From contig CAYOHY010000021.1 of the NCBI GenBank assembly GCA_964403885.1, positions 1-31,078 of the forward strand: DNA of 31,078 nt, given 5' to 3'. A program made the position numbers and the translations under genes. This document shows, one piece after another, positions 1 through 7,950 of the stretch (within the stretch, counting starts at the first letter, position 1; every line of letters begins with the position of its first letter). This DNA comes from CAYOHY01 sp964403885 (lineage in GTDB: Bacteria > Actinomycetota > Coriobacteriia > Anaerosomatales > PHET01). The notes under the pieces were generated by a model. That model ran no database searches. It worked only from the letters and a program-made list of their open reading frames with translations, and was not told the DNA's origin.

Positions 1-653
1 AGCACCCACTGGTCGGCGGCGAGCGCACGGTTGATGATCGCGCTCGTCTCGGCGATGTGGGGGCGGAGTCGCGCGGCGTAGGGGCGGAACTCCTCCATGA
101 TCTGCTCCACCGTGTAGGTGGGCATGCCGTAGACCTTCTCGAGGATGTCGTTCTTCTCGGAGAGGGCGGCCTCGATCTTCTTGGCGAGGATGTGCTCGTC
201 CTGCAGGTCCTGGATGCGGATGCCCACGCGCGAGGACTTGTCCATGTACGCGGGACCGATGCCGCGGCGGGTGGTGCCGATCTCGTTCTTGCCCAAGCGG
301 TGCTCGGAGGCTCCGTCGAGATCCTTGTGGTACGGCATGATCAGGTGCGCGTTGCAGCTGATGAGCAGGCGGTGCGTGGACAGCCCGTCGGCCTCGAGGC
401 GGTCCATCTCGGCGATGAGGACCTCGGGGTCGATGACGCACCCGTTGCCGATGATGGGCGTGATGTGCGGGTACATGATGCCGCTGGGGATGAGGTGCAG
501 CTTGAGCGTGCGACCGCCGTGGATGACGGTGTGTCCGGCGTTGTTACCGCCCTGGTAGCGGACGACGTAGTCGAAGTCGTCTGCGATGAGGTCGGTGATC
601 TTGCCCTTGCCTTCGTCGCCCCACTGGGCGCCGACGAGGACGATTCCGGCCAT
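1..653 (-). CDS. purA: Adenylosuccinate synthetase, N-terminal 217 residues (3' end outside window)
   Basis: PurA joins IMP and aspartate using GTP, the first committed step from IMP to AMP, in the cytoplasm. The visible N-terminus carries the family signature GDEGKGK at residues 12-18, which includes the catalytic Asp13 and the phosphate loop. It is followed by GGNNAGHTV with His41 and by the GTTRRGIGPAY segment near residue 128. Only about half of the usual ~430 residues is present because the gene runs off the left edge; nothing looks broken. The ATG at 653 is chosen because an AGGAG ribosome-binding site lies just upstream on the minus strand. In Bacillus purA sits close to dnaB and rplI, so finding it about 10 kb from them here fits a conserved neighbourhood. 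Between this start and 871 there are 217 bp in which no gene or convincing promoter was found. Confidence 0.97.
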   Translation of the reverse strand, partial: MAGIVLVGAQWGDEGKGKITDLIADDFDYVVRYQGGNNAGHTVIHGGRTLKLHLIPSGIMYPHITPIIGNGCVIDPEVLIAEMDRLEADGLSTHRLLISCNAHLIMPYHKDLDGASEHRLGKNEIGTTRRGIGPAYMDKSSRVGIRIQDLQDEHILAKKIEAALSEKNDILEKVYGMPTYTVEQIMEEFRPYAARLRPHIAETSAIINRALAADQWV

Positions 654-870
654 GTGAATCTCCTGTGAGTACTCGATCCCGCGGACACTCTAGCCGCTCC
701 CGGATCGTGCGGGCCAACTCCCGATGGCGCGCGAGGCCGCTCCAGCATGGTGGAGCCGCGCGCGTAGTATGCCTGACGCGCGCGCGAAGCGCCAGAGCGC
801 ACGTGCTGGCGCGCGCCTCGGCACCGCGCTACGCTGAGGCCGAGCATCCACCTTGCCGGAGGGGATTCGC

Positions 871-1512
871 ATGGCACGCGACAGCTGGATCGAACCAGCC
901 CGACCTGACCGATACGGGCCCGGGCCCGTGCTTGAGGCCTTGGGCGACGACGAGGCGCGGCTTGTGCTCGAGACGGCGCGCAAGGCGGTCTTCGACCAGC
1001 ACGGCGCCGAGTTCTTCGACGGCATCGCGCACTTCCTGTACTCGATGGCGGGCGCTGAGCTCGTGGTGGTGGGCCGGATCGCCCCGGGAGACGGCGACCA
1101 GATCCAGACCATCGCGCGCTACTTTGGCGGCGAGCGCACCCCCAACAAGATCTACGCGCTCGAAGACACCCCGTGCGGGTCGGTGATGGGACCGCAGAGC
1201 CTGTGCGTCTACCCTTCCCACGTCGCCGAGCTCTTCCCCAAAGACACCGGCCTCGCCGAGATGGGCGCGCAGGGTTACCTGGGCATGCCGCTGTTCGATC
1301 ACGACGGCACCAAGATCGGCATCATGGCGCTCATCACCGTCGAGCCCATCGACGACCTGGAGACGCTCAGTGCGGTGCTGAAGCTCGTGGGCGCGCGTGC
1401 GTCGATCGAGCTTGAGTATGCGCTCGCGGTGCGCGAGGCCTCGGCCAACGCCACCGAGCTCGCCAACCTGCTCAAGGCCCACGACAGGCTCTTGCGCAAG
1501 GCGCTGGAGTAG
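871..1512 (+). CDS. GAF-domain protein, stand-alone
   Basis: This 213-residue cytoplasmic protein has a single GAF-like fold spanning roughly residues 50-180. Recognisable parts are the ELVVVGRIA strand, a central DTPCGSVM / SLCVYPSHVAELFP segment typical of GAF ligand pockets, and the closing strand with YLGMPLFDHDGTKIGIMAL. It ends in a helical tail. There is no attached kinase, cyclase or DNA-binding domain, so it is probably a small-ligand or redox sensor that acts on a partner, or an enzyme-like GAF protein; the ligand cannot be read from sequence. The ATG at 871 is preferred over an in-frame TTG at 853 because GGAGGGG lies 6 bp before it. The gene ends 17 bp before the promoter of the efflux operon, so it is probably a separate transcription unit. 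Confidence 0.8.
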   Translation: MARDSWIEPARPDRYGPGPVLEALGDDEARLVLETARKAVFDQHGAEFFDGIAHFLYSMAGAELVVVGRIAPGDGDQIQTIARYFGGERTPNKIYALEDTPCGSVMGPQSLCVYPSHVAELFPKDTGLAEMGAQGYLGMPLFDHDGTKIGIMALITVEPIDDLETLSAVLKLVGARASIELEYALAVREASANATELANLLKAHDRLLRKALE

Positions 1513-1529
1513 CGACTCGCACTCACCGC

Positions 1530-1558
1530 TTGCCACACGGTGCAGACAGGCGTATACC
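1530..1558 (+). promoter_or_regulatory. Promoter of the efflux operon
   Basis: TTGCCA at 1530-1535 and TATACC at 1553-1558 are separated by 17 bp, a good match to a housekeeping sigma-70-type promoter. The inverted-repeat operator starts at the next base, so the transcription start should fall inside it. Confidence 0.7.
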
Positions 1559-1582
1559 GAGTTAGTGAGTGATAACTAACTC
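1559..1582. promoter_or_regulatory. Operator: perfect 8-bp inverted repeat, probable TetR-family site
   Basis: GAGTTAGT (1559-1566) and ACTAACTC (1575-1582) are perfect inverted repeats separated by 8 bp. The repeat directly abuts the -10 element and ends 31 bp before the first start codon. Its size and TTAGT/ACTAA character match typical TetR-family operators, and the last gene of the operon encodes a TetR regulator. The inference is autogenous repression by blocking RNA polymerase, relieved by a transported compound. Confidence 0.75.
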
Positions 1583-1613
1583 AGCTGAGCCCGCGCATCC
1601 GGAAGGCGACCAC

Positions 1614-2855
1614 GTGCGACGTCATCGCACATACCTGCTCGCAGCACTGCTCGCCCTCGCGGTGAGCGTTTCGGGGTGCTCGGCGGACGACTCGCTGTCC
1701 GGCCGGGTCGTCGACGACGTGACCGTGGTGCAGGCACCCTCGCTTCCCGTGCCCCAGGTCGACCTCAACGCCGGGTTCGCCGGCGCGCAGCCGAGCGGTG
1801 CGCCGTCCGCGCGCAGCGGTCAGACCACCATCCAGGCGATCACCGGCGTGGGTTCGGTCGCTCGGATCGTGTCGGTGAACGTCGAGACCGGCGACGCGGT
1901 TCGCGCGGGCCAGGTGGTGGCGACGTTCGACTCGGCAGCACTGGATGCGTCGCTCGCCGCTGCACGCGCCGCCCACGCGAGCGCGCGTGCCCAGCTGCCG
2001 GTGCTCGACGAAGCGCTCGACAAGGTCGACTCCGGCAAGGCCACCCTCGCCTCCACCCGCGCGCAGGTCGCCGATGCGATCGCGAAGTTGACCGCCACGC
2101 GCGCGCAGCTCGTGGCTAAGCGCGCGCAGGTCGCAGCACTGCTCGCGAAGCTGCAGCAGATGGGCGGCGCGCTACCCCCCGGCGGCGTGCCCACCATGCC
2201 TCCCGGCGGGGTTCTGCCCACCGGCACGCCTCCTCCCGTACCTCCCAACCCGGCACAGCTCCGAGCGGCGCTCGCACAGCTCGATGCGGGCATCGCCAAG
2301 ATCGACGCCGGGCTCGCGAAGGCGCGCTCAGGCCTGGGCACGCTGTCATCGGCGCGAGCGAAGCTCTCGGACGCGCGGGCACAACTGCTCGACGTGCGTG
2401 AGCTCGCGCGCATCGCCGCGGACGCCTCCTCGATCGGCGTGGCCGTGGCCACCTACCAGCGCTCGCTTGCGGTGGTACGCGCGCCCGTGAGCGGCCGGGT
2501 GGTCTCGGCAGTGCGCGTGGGTGATGTGCTCGCGCCCGGCGCGTCGGTGGTGCGCATCCGCGGGGAGGGGCCCGCGCGCGTCTCACTGTGGCTCACGCCG
2601 GAACAGGCCCGGGCGCTCGAGCAGCGCCGGGCGTCATCGGGTCAACCCGTGCGCGTCACCGTCTCGGGCGACTGGGCACCCGGCGAGGCACAGGCGACGG
2701 TCACCCGTATCGGTGTTCGAGCGGAGTATCCGCCCACCTCCTTCGCGACACGCGAGGTGCATTTGACGAGGGCGATCCCGGTGGAGGTCACCGTGGTCGC
2801 GGACGACGACTACCCCTTGCCGCCGGGTGCTCCGGTGGACGTTCGGATCGAGTAG
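1614..2855 (+). CDS. HlyD-family efflux adaptor, predicted lipoprotein
   Basis: This 413-residue extracytoplasmic adaptor (membrane fusion protein) belongs to the operon's ABC exporter. The N-terminus has basic residues, a hydrophobic stretch and the lipobox VSGC with Cys22, so a lipid anchor is predicted. A biotinyl/lipoyl-like half motif (GVGSVARIVSVNVETGDAVRAG) is followed by a long Ala-rich coiled-coil hairpin. The hairpin tip is interrupted by a Pro/Gly-rich stretch of about 35 residues around residues 183-216. The second lipoyl half (VRAPVSGRVVSAVRVGDVL) and a beta-barrel domain follow. The GTG at 1614 is chosen because GGAAGG lies 7 bp upstream and it starts the signal peptide; an earlier in-frame ATG at 1569 would place coding sequence inside the operator. 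In a monoderm there is no TolC, so the adaptor may gate the transporter or collect substrate. Confidence 0.85.
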   Translation: MRRHRTYLLAALLALAVSVSGCSADDSLSGRVVDDVTVVQAPSLPVPQVDLNAGFAGAQPSGAPSARSGQTTIQAITGVGSVARIVSVNVETGDAVRAGQVVATFDSAALDASLAAARAAHASARAQLPVLDEALDKVDSGKATLASTRAQVADAIAKLTATRAQLVAKRAQVAALLAKLQQMGGALPPGGVPTMPPGGVLPTGTPPPVPPNPAQLRAALAQLDAGIAKIDAGLAKARSGLGTLSSARAKLSDARAQLLDVRELARIAADASSIGVAVATYQRSLAVVRAPVSGRVVSAVRVGDVLAPGASVVRIRGEGPARVSLWLTPEQARALEQRRASSGQPVRVTVSGDWAPGEAQATVTRIGVRAEYPPTSFATREVHLTRAIPVEVTVVADDDYPLPPGAPVDVRIE

Positions 2856-2907
2856 GGACCCATGCGCGGCCGCGCGGCGCGCGCATGCGAGAGGAACAGG
2901 TGAGGTC

Positions 2908-3690
2908 ATGGCGAACGGAAAGCATGGCGGGCCCCCCAAGGTGCTGGTCGTAGTCCTCGTGCTCGCGTTGGTGAGCGGCGTGGGCTACTGGGTGTGGAGC
3001 ACGCAGCAGAAAGCGAGTGCGGCAACCACGCTCTCGGGCACCGTCGAGGCGACCGAGTACCAGGTATCAGCGGCCATCTCCGGGCGCATCGTGGAGCTCG
3101 ACGTGGCCGAGGGTGACTCGGTGAAGAAGGGCGACGTGATCGCGAGACTCGACGACGCCGCCCTCAAGCTGCAGGTGCAGCAGGCGCAAGCCGGCGTGCG
3201 CGCGGCCAAGGCGCAGGTCACGCAGGCCAAGGACACCGGCACCGATGCCGAGGTGGATGCCGCCAAGGCGCGGCTCGCCCAGGCGGTCGCAGCGGTCAAG
3301 CTCGCGCAGGTCCAGCTGGGCTACGCCACGGTGAAGTCGCCCGCCACCGGCGTGGTGGTCTCGGTGCCGGCCAACGCGGGCCAGAACGCGAGCCCGGGCA
3401 AGACGCTCGTCACGCTCGCCGATCCGGTCGACCTGTTCGTGCGCGTCTACGTGCCCGAGCCCAGCATCGGCGACGTGTCGCTCGGCCAGAAGGCGACTGT
3501 GCGCTCGACGGGCGGGTCGTTCGACGGCACCGTGAGCTTCATCGCCTCGCAGGCCGAGTTCACTCCCAACACGGTCGAGACCAAGGAGCAGCGCGGCAAC
3601 CTCGTCTACGAGGTCCGCGTCGCGGTGACCGACACCACCGGCGCGCTCAAGTCAGGACTTCCCGTCGACGTCGAGTTCGCGGCCAAGTAG
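2908..3690 (+). CDS. HlyD-family efflux adaptor, membrane-anchored (YbhG-like)
   Basis: This 260-residue adaptor is the second in the operon. Residues ~10-30 form one transmembrane anchor (KVLVVVLVLALVSGVGYWVW). A first lipoyl half (SGRIVELDVAEGDSVKKGD), a short Ala/Gln-rich coiled-coil hairpin, a second lipoyl half (VKSPATGVVVSVPANAGQ) and a beta-barrel region follow. The domain order and the DGTVSFIASQAEFTPNTVET segment resemble E. coli YbhG, the adaptor of the YbhGFSR drug exporter. The ATG at 2908 is chosen because upstream in-frame codons overlap the previous gene and a GGTGAGG stretch precedes it. The stop codon directly abuts the GTG of the ATPase gene, suggesting translational coupling. 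Why the operon holds two unlike adaptors is not known. Confidence 0.88.
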   Translation: MANGKHGGPPKVLVVVLVLALVSGVGYWVWSTQQKASAATTLSGTVEATEYQVSAAISGRIVELDVAEGDSVKKGDVIARLDDAALKLQVQQAQAGVRAAKAQVTQAKDTGTDAEVDAAKARLAQAVAAVKLAQVQLGYATVKSPATGVVVSVPANAGQNASPGKTLVTLADPVDLFVRVYVPEPSIGDVSLGQKATVRSTGGSFDGTVSFIASQAEFTPNTVETKEQRGNLVYEVRVAVTDTTGALKSGLPVDVEFAAK

Positions 3691-4671
3691 GTGCCTGTCG
3701 CTACTGACACCCGCACCGCCACCGGGCTCGCCATCGACGCGAGCGGGCTCTCGCGCGCCTTTGGCGAGGTACGCGCGGTGGAGCACGTGGATCTCGCCGT
3801 GGAGCCCGGCGCGGTCTTCGGGTTGCTCGGCCCCGATGGCGCGGGCAAGTCCACCCTCATCCGCATGCTGGCGACGGTGCTCACGCCCGACTCGGGCGAC
3901 GCGCTCGTCTTTGGCGAGTCCGTGCGCTCGGCGTCTCGCCGAGTCACGCCGCGCATCGGCTACATGTCGCAGCGGTTCTCGATGTACCCGGACCTCACCG
4001 TCGCCGAGAACCTCGAGTTCTTCGGCACGCTTCGCGGCGTGTCACGGGCGGACCGGCGCACGAGGTCCGCGTCGCTGCTCGAGGGCATGGGCCTCGCCGA
4101 GTTCGCCGGACGTCAGGCCCAGTTCCTCTCGGGCGGCATGAAACAGAAGCTCATGCTCGCCGCCACCCTCATGCACGAGCCCGACCTGCTGCTGCTCGAC
4201 GAGCCCACCACCGGCGTGGACCCGGTCTCGCGCCGCGAGTTCTGGCGGATCATCGCCACACTCAGGCAGCGCGGCAAGACGGTGCTCGTGGCCACCCCCT
4301 ACATGGACGAGGCCGAGCGCTGCAGCCACGTCGCGTTCATGGACGGCGGCTCGATCCGCTACTCGGGCACACCGCCGCAGATCAAGGCGCTCGTTCCGGG
4401 CACGCTGTTCGAGGTGCTCTCACCCACGCCCCGCGAGGCCCTGCGGGTCGCGTCAACGCTGCCGGGGCTCGCCTCGGCGCACCTCTACGGCGAGGTGGTC
4501 CGCATCCTGAGCACCCAGACCCCCACCGCCCAGGAGGTCGCGGCCTTCCTGACCGATCGCGGGATAGCGGTCGACTCAGCGCGCGTGGCACGAGTGGACA
4601 TGGAAGCCGCGTTCGCCTTCCTCGCCGAGCAGAACGCACCGGCAGCAGCCCAAGGCGGTGAGCGCCGATGA
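3691..4671 (+). CDS. ABC exporter ATPase A, equivalent to the N-terminal half of YbhF; switch His replaced by Pro
   Basis: This 326-residue nucleotide-binding subunit powers the permease pair. Walker A is GPDGAGKST (47-55), the signature is LSGGMKQK (146-153), and Walker B is LLLLDEP with Asp170 and catalytic Glu171. The H-loop reads VATPYMDEAE: the switch histidine is Pro203. E. coli YbhF is a single protein with two ATPase halves, and as recalled its N-terminal half also has GPDGAGK and a non-His H-loop. This gene therefore corresponds to that half, and the gene at 6937 to the other. A ~100-residue C-terminal extension follows the ATPase fold. The GTG at 3691 follows the previous stop without a gap and has only a weak ribosome-binding site, so coupling is likely. 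The stop overlaps the next start by 4 bp. Confidence 0.93.
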   Translation: MPVATDTRTATGLAIDASGLSRAFGEVRAVEHVDLAVEPGAVFGLLGPDGAGKSTLIRMLATVLTPDSGDALVFGESVRSASRRVTPRIGYMSQRFSMYPDLTVAENLEFFGTLRGVSRADRRTRSASLLEGMGLAEFAGRQAQFLSGGMKQKLMLAATLMHEPDLLLLDEPTTGVDPVSRREFWRIIATLRQRGKTVLVATPYMDEAERCSHVAFMDGGSIRYSGTPPQIKALVPGTLFEVLSPTPREALRVASTLPGLASAHLYGEVVRILSTQTPTAQEVAAFLTDRGIAVDSARVARVDMEAAFAFLAEQNAPAAAQGGERR

Positions 4672-5810
4672 GAGCCGCGTGGACGCGCATCGCCGCGATC
4701 GCCCGCAAGGAGTTCATCCACATCTGGCGCGACCCGCGTATGCTCGCCGCGATCCTGGTGCTGCCGGCCATCCAGCTGGTGCTGTTCGCCTACGCCATCA
4801 GCTACGACGTCACCAACGTCGCCACCGTGGTAGTGGACCAGGATCAGACCGCCGCCAGCCGCGAGTACGTCGCGCGGTACGTGGCCTCGGACTTCTTCAC
4901 CGTCCGCGAGCAGCTACCCGACGTCGAGTCCGTGTACCGCTACTTCGAGCGCGGCGACGCCCGTATCGCCGTGATCGTCCCGCCGGGCTTCGCGCGCGCC
5001 ATCGCCGCGGGCGAGAAGGCGCAGGTCGCGGTGTTGGTGGACGGCTCCGAGCCCTACTCGGCGCAGATCGGCCACACGTACTCGATCGCGCTCAACCAGG
5101 CGCTGGGCCAGCAGGCCCAGGCCGAGTGGGCGGACAGGCAGGGGCTCGACCTGAGCGGCATCGGCCGCCTCGAACCGCGCATCCGCACCTGGTACAACCC
5201 CGAACGCCGTTCCACGGACTACCTCATCCCGGGCCTCATGGTGGTCATCATCATGATCGTGACCACGCAGCAAAGCGCCGTGACTCTCGTGCGCGAGCGT
5301 GATCAGGGCACCGAGGAGCAGATGCTCGTGAGCCCGCTGCACCGCACCGAGCTCATGGTGGGCAAGCTGCTGCCGTGGACGGTGCTCGCGTTTGCCGACA
5401 TGGTGGCGATCACCGTTCTCGCGCTCACCGTGTTCCAGGTGCCCCTGCGCGGCAGCGTGGCGCTGTTGTTCGTGGGGATGCTGCTGTTCGTGTTCTGCGC
5501 CCTGGGGCTGGGACTGATCATCTCGGCGGTTGCGCCCAGCATGGAGAGCGCGAACATCGCGGCGCTCATGATCTCGTTCCTGCCGGGCTTCATGCTCTCG
5601 GGCTTCGCGTTCCCGCTCGACTCGATCCCCACCGTATTGCAGGTGGCGAGCTACGCCTTCCCGGGTCGCTACATGATGGTGATCTCGCGCGGCGTGTTCC
5701 TGAAGGGCGCGGGCTTCGCCGAGATGTGGGACCAGCTGCTCTTCCTGCTCATCTACGCCGTGGTCGCGATCGCCCTGTCGAGCGCGCTGGCCGGAAGGCG
5801 GCAGCGATGA
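4668..5810 (+). CDS. ABC-2 type permease 1 (YbhS/YbhR-like)
   Basis: This 380-residue inner-membrane permease belongs to the ABC-2 transporter group. The cytoplasmic N-terminus RKEFIHIWRDPRM is the conserved amphipathic element of YbhS/YbhR/YhhJ proteins. A first transmembrane helix at ~27-48 is followed by an extracytoplasmic domain of about 130 residues and five more hydrophobic segments. The coupling region VRERDQGTEEQMLVSPL and the LSGFAFPLDSIP motif before the last helices are typical of the family. It starts at ATG 4668 in an ATGA overlap with ATPase A and ends in another ATGA overlap with permease 2, so expression is strongly coupled. It is similar to, but clearly diverged from, the next gene, suggesting a heterodimeric channel. 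Confidence 0.93.
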   Translation: MRAAWTRIAAIARKEFIHIWRDPRMLAAILVLPAIQLVLFAYAISYDVTNVATVVVDQDQTAASREYVARYVASDFFTVREQLPDVESVYRYFERGDARIAVIVPPGFARAIAAGEKAQVAVLVDGSEPYSAQIGHTYSIALNQALGQQAQAEWADRQGLDLSGIGRLEPRIRTWYNPERRSTDYLIPGLMVVIIMIVTTQQSAVTLVRERDQGTEEQMLVSPLHRTELMVGKLLPWTVLAFADMVAITVLALTVFQVPLRGSVALLFVGMLLFVFCALGLGLIISAVAPSMESANIAALMISFLPGFMLSGFAFPLDSIPTVLQVASYAFPGRYMMVISRGVFLKGAGFAEMWDQLLFLLIYAVVAIALSSALAGRRQR

Positions 5811-6928
5811 ACGCCAAGCGCATCCGGCTGCTCATCTGGAAAGAGTTCGCACAGCTGCGGCGAGACCCGTTGCTGCTGCGCCTGCTCTTCATCATGCCGA
5901 TCCTGCAGCTGGTCATGTTCGGCTACGTGGTGGGCGCCGACGTGACCAACCTCAAGACCGCCGTGGTCGACCTGGACCACTCGGCCACCTCGCGAAAGAT
6001 CGCCGAGACCTTCGAGGGCTCGGGCTACTTCCGTATCGTCGCCCACCCCGCCAACGAGACTGAGATCCGGCACCTGCTCGACCACGGAGACGCCGCCGTG
6101 GCCGTGGTGATCCCCGAGGGCACACAGTCAAAGCTCGAACGCGGCCAGACCGCCGAGGTGGGCATCGTGGTGGACGGCGCGGACTCGCGCACGGCCAGCG
6201 TGGCGAGCGGCTACTCGGCGCAGATCATCTCGGCGTTCAACTCGCGCCGGCTTGCGGCCCAGGGCATCGAGCTGGCGGGGCCGGGCATCGACGCTCGCGT
6301 CCGCGTGCTGTACAACCCGAGCCTCAGGCAGGTCAACGTGATGCTGCCGTCGCTCATCGCGTTCGTGCTGCTCATCTCCACCATGTCGATCATGTCTCAG
6401 GCCGTGGTGCGCGAGCGCGAGCGCGGCACGCTCGAGCAGATGTTCGTCACGCCCATCTCCCGAGGCGACTACCTGGTGGGCAAGGTCACGCCGTACCTGA
6501 TCACGTCGGTGATCCAGATGACCACGGTGGCGCTGGTGGGCCGGTACTGGTTCAAGGTGCCGTTCAACGGCCAGATGTGGGTGCTGCTGCTGGGGCTGCT
6601 GCTGTTCATGTTCACGGCGGTGGGTCTGGGGTTGCTCATCTCACTCGTGTCGCGCACGCGCACCCAGGCGCAGCAGACGGTCATGTTCATCATGATCCCG
6701 TCGATGGTCCTGTCCGGCTTCATCTTCCCCATCGAATCGATGCCGCCGGCTATCGTGCCGCTCACCTACCTCATCCCGCTGCGCTACGCCGTCATCGTGA
6801 TGCGGTCGGCGTTCGTGAAGGGCAGCGGCTTCGTCGACCTGTTCTGGCCGCTGGCGGCGCTTGCCCTGTTCGCGGTCGCGATCTTCACCGTGGCCGTCAT
6901 GAACTTCAGCAAGCGGCTGGCTGACTAG
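5807..6928 (+). CDS. ABC-2 type permease 2 (YbhR/YbhS-like)
   Basis: This 373-residue permease is a paralogue of the preceding gene. It has the same layout: WKEFAQLRRDPLLLR at the N-terminus, a helix at ~22-45, a large extracytoplasmic domain containing VVDLDHSATSRKI, then five helices with VRERERGTLEQMFVTPI and LSGFIFPIESMPP. The ATG at 5807 is used because it overlaps the previous stop as ATGA; longer in-frame versions would run inside permease 1. The pair is expected to form a heterodimer that binds ATPases A and B. Substrates cannot be read from sequence. In E. coli the related YbhSR complex has been linked to drug and cation export (established for that family; only inferred here). Confidence 0.93.
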   Translation: MNAKRIRLLIWKEFAQLRRDPLLLRLLFIMPILQLVMFGYVVGADVTNLKTAVVDLDHSATSRKIAETFEGSGYFRIVAHPANETEIRHLLDHGDAAVAVVIPEGTQSKLERGQTAEVGIVVDGADSRTASVASGYSAQIISAFNSRRLAAQGIELAGPGIDARVRVLYNPSLRQVNVMLPSLIAFVLLISTMSIMSQAVVRERERGTLEQMFVTPISRGDYLVGKVTPYLITSVIQMTTVALVGRYWFKVPFNGQMWVLLLGLLLFMFTAVGLGLLISLVSRTRTQAQQTVMFIMIPSMVLSGFIFPIESMPPAIVPLTYLIPLRYAVIVMRSAFVKGSGFVDLFWPLAALALFAVAIFTVAVMNFSKRLAD

Positions 6929-6936
6929 GAGCACCC

Positions 6937-7950
6937 ATGGCCACCCTCCCCTCGCCCCCCGACACCACCGCCGCGATCAGCGTGCGCGGCCTCACCAAGC
7001 GCTTTGGCGACTTCACCGCCGTCGACGGCATCGACTTCGACGTCGCCCGCGGCGAGATCTTCGGCTTCCTGGGCCCCAACGGCGCCGGCAAGACCACGGC
7101 AATCCGCATGCTCACCGGCACGATCGCCCCTAACGGCGGCGAGGCGCTCATCTTGGGCGACGACGTGATCCGCTCCCCCGAGACGGTCAAGCGCCGGATA
7201 GGCTACATGAGCCAGAAGTTCGCGCTGTTCGAAGACATGACGGTCGACGAGAACCTGCGCTTCTACGCCGGCGTCTACGACCTGCCCGCCGAAAAGTTCG
7301 CCACGCAGCGCGCCTACGTACTGGAGATGGCCGACCTCGTGGGACGCGAGAACGAGCTCACGCGCGACCTGTCCGTAGGGTGGAAGCAGCGGCTCGCACT
7401 GGGCGCGGCGACCATCCACGAGCCGGAGTTGCTCTTCCTCGACGAGCCCACCAGCGGCGTTGACCCCGTCGCTCGCCGCCAGTTCTGGGACCTGCTCTAC
7501 GACCTCGCGCAACGAGGCGTGACGCTGTTCGTGACCACGCACTACATGGACGAGGCGAGCCACTGCAACCGCCTCGCGTTCATCTACCGAGGCCGGCTCA
7601 TCGCCGAGGGAACACCGCACCAGATCCGCACGGAGTGCATGACCGAGCGCATCTACGAGGTCAGCGTGAACGACGTTGCCGGCGCGCTCGACTGGCTCGA
7701 ATCGTCGCCTGACGTGCGAGAGGCGTACCTGTCGGGCGCGGTACTGCACGCCGTGGCGGGCGGCAGCTCTGTGGGCGGATGCGACCCGGAGAACGCGCAT
7801 GCGGCCGCCGACACGGGTGGCGCCCACGAGCTGGCGGCCCGGCTGCAGGCCGCGGGATTCGCCGACGCGAACGTCATCCAGATAGATCCGAGTATCGAAG
7901 ACGTGTTCGTGCACCTCGTGACGCGCGAGCGCGAAGGAGGCTCCCGATGA
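6937..7950 (+). CDS. ABC exporter ATPase B, equivalent to the C-terminal half of YbhF; degenerate signature motif
   Basis: This 337-residue ATPase has intact Walker A GPNGAGKTT (46-54), Walker B LLFLDEP with Asp169 and Glu170, and the switch histidine His202 in VTTHYMDEA. The ABC signature is LSVGWKQ (145-151) instead of LSGGQ, close to the atypical motif recalled for the C-terminal half of YbhF. In an ABC dimer each site uses the Walker motifs of one subunit and the signature of the other. This subunit should therefore form the active site with ATPase A's normal LSGGM, and a decayed site with ATPase A's Walker motifs. An AGGAG site precedes the ATG, 8 bp after the permease stop. The segment at ~270-295 is Gly/Ala rich and poorly conserved in appearance. 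Confidence 0.93.
   Translation: MATLPSPPDTTAAISVRGLTKRFGDFTAVDGIDFDVARGEIFGFLGPNGAGKTTAIRMLTGTIAPNGGEALILGDDVIRSPETVKRRIGYMSQKFALFEDMTVDENLRFYAGVYDLPAEKFATQRAYVLEMADLVGRENELTRDLSVGWKQRLALGAATIHEPELLFLDEPTSGVDPVARRQFWDLLYDLAQRGVTLFVTTHYMDEASHCNRLAFIYRGRLIAEGTPHQIRTECMTERIYEVSVNDVAGALDWLESSPDVREAYLSGAVLHAVAGGSSVGGCDPENAHAAADTGGAHELAARLQAAGFADANVIQIDPSIEDVFVHLVTREREGGSR

Noticed and set aside
1569..1613. Longer start (ATG 1569) for the lipoprotein adaptor
   Set aside because: It would put coding sequence in the operator just after the -10 element and would bury the signal peptide; GTG 1614 has GGAAGG at 7 bp.
2160..2260. Gly/Pro codon repeat in the adaptor gene as a sequence repeat or misassembly
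   Set aside because: The frame stays open and the segment sits precisely at the coiled-coil hairpin tip, so it is read as a protein linker.
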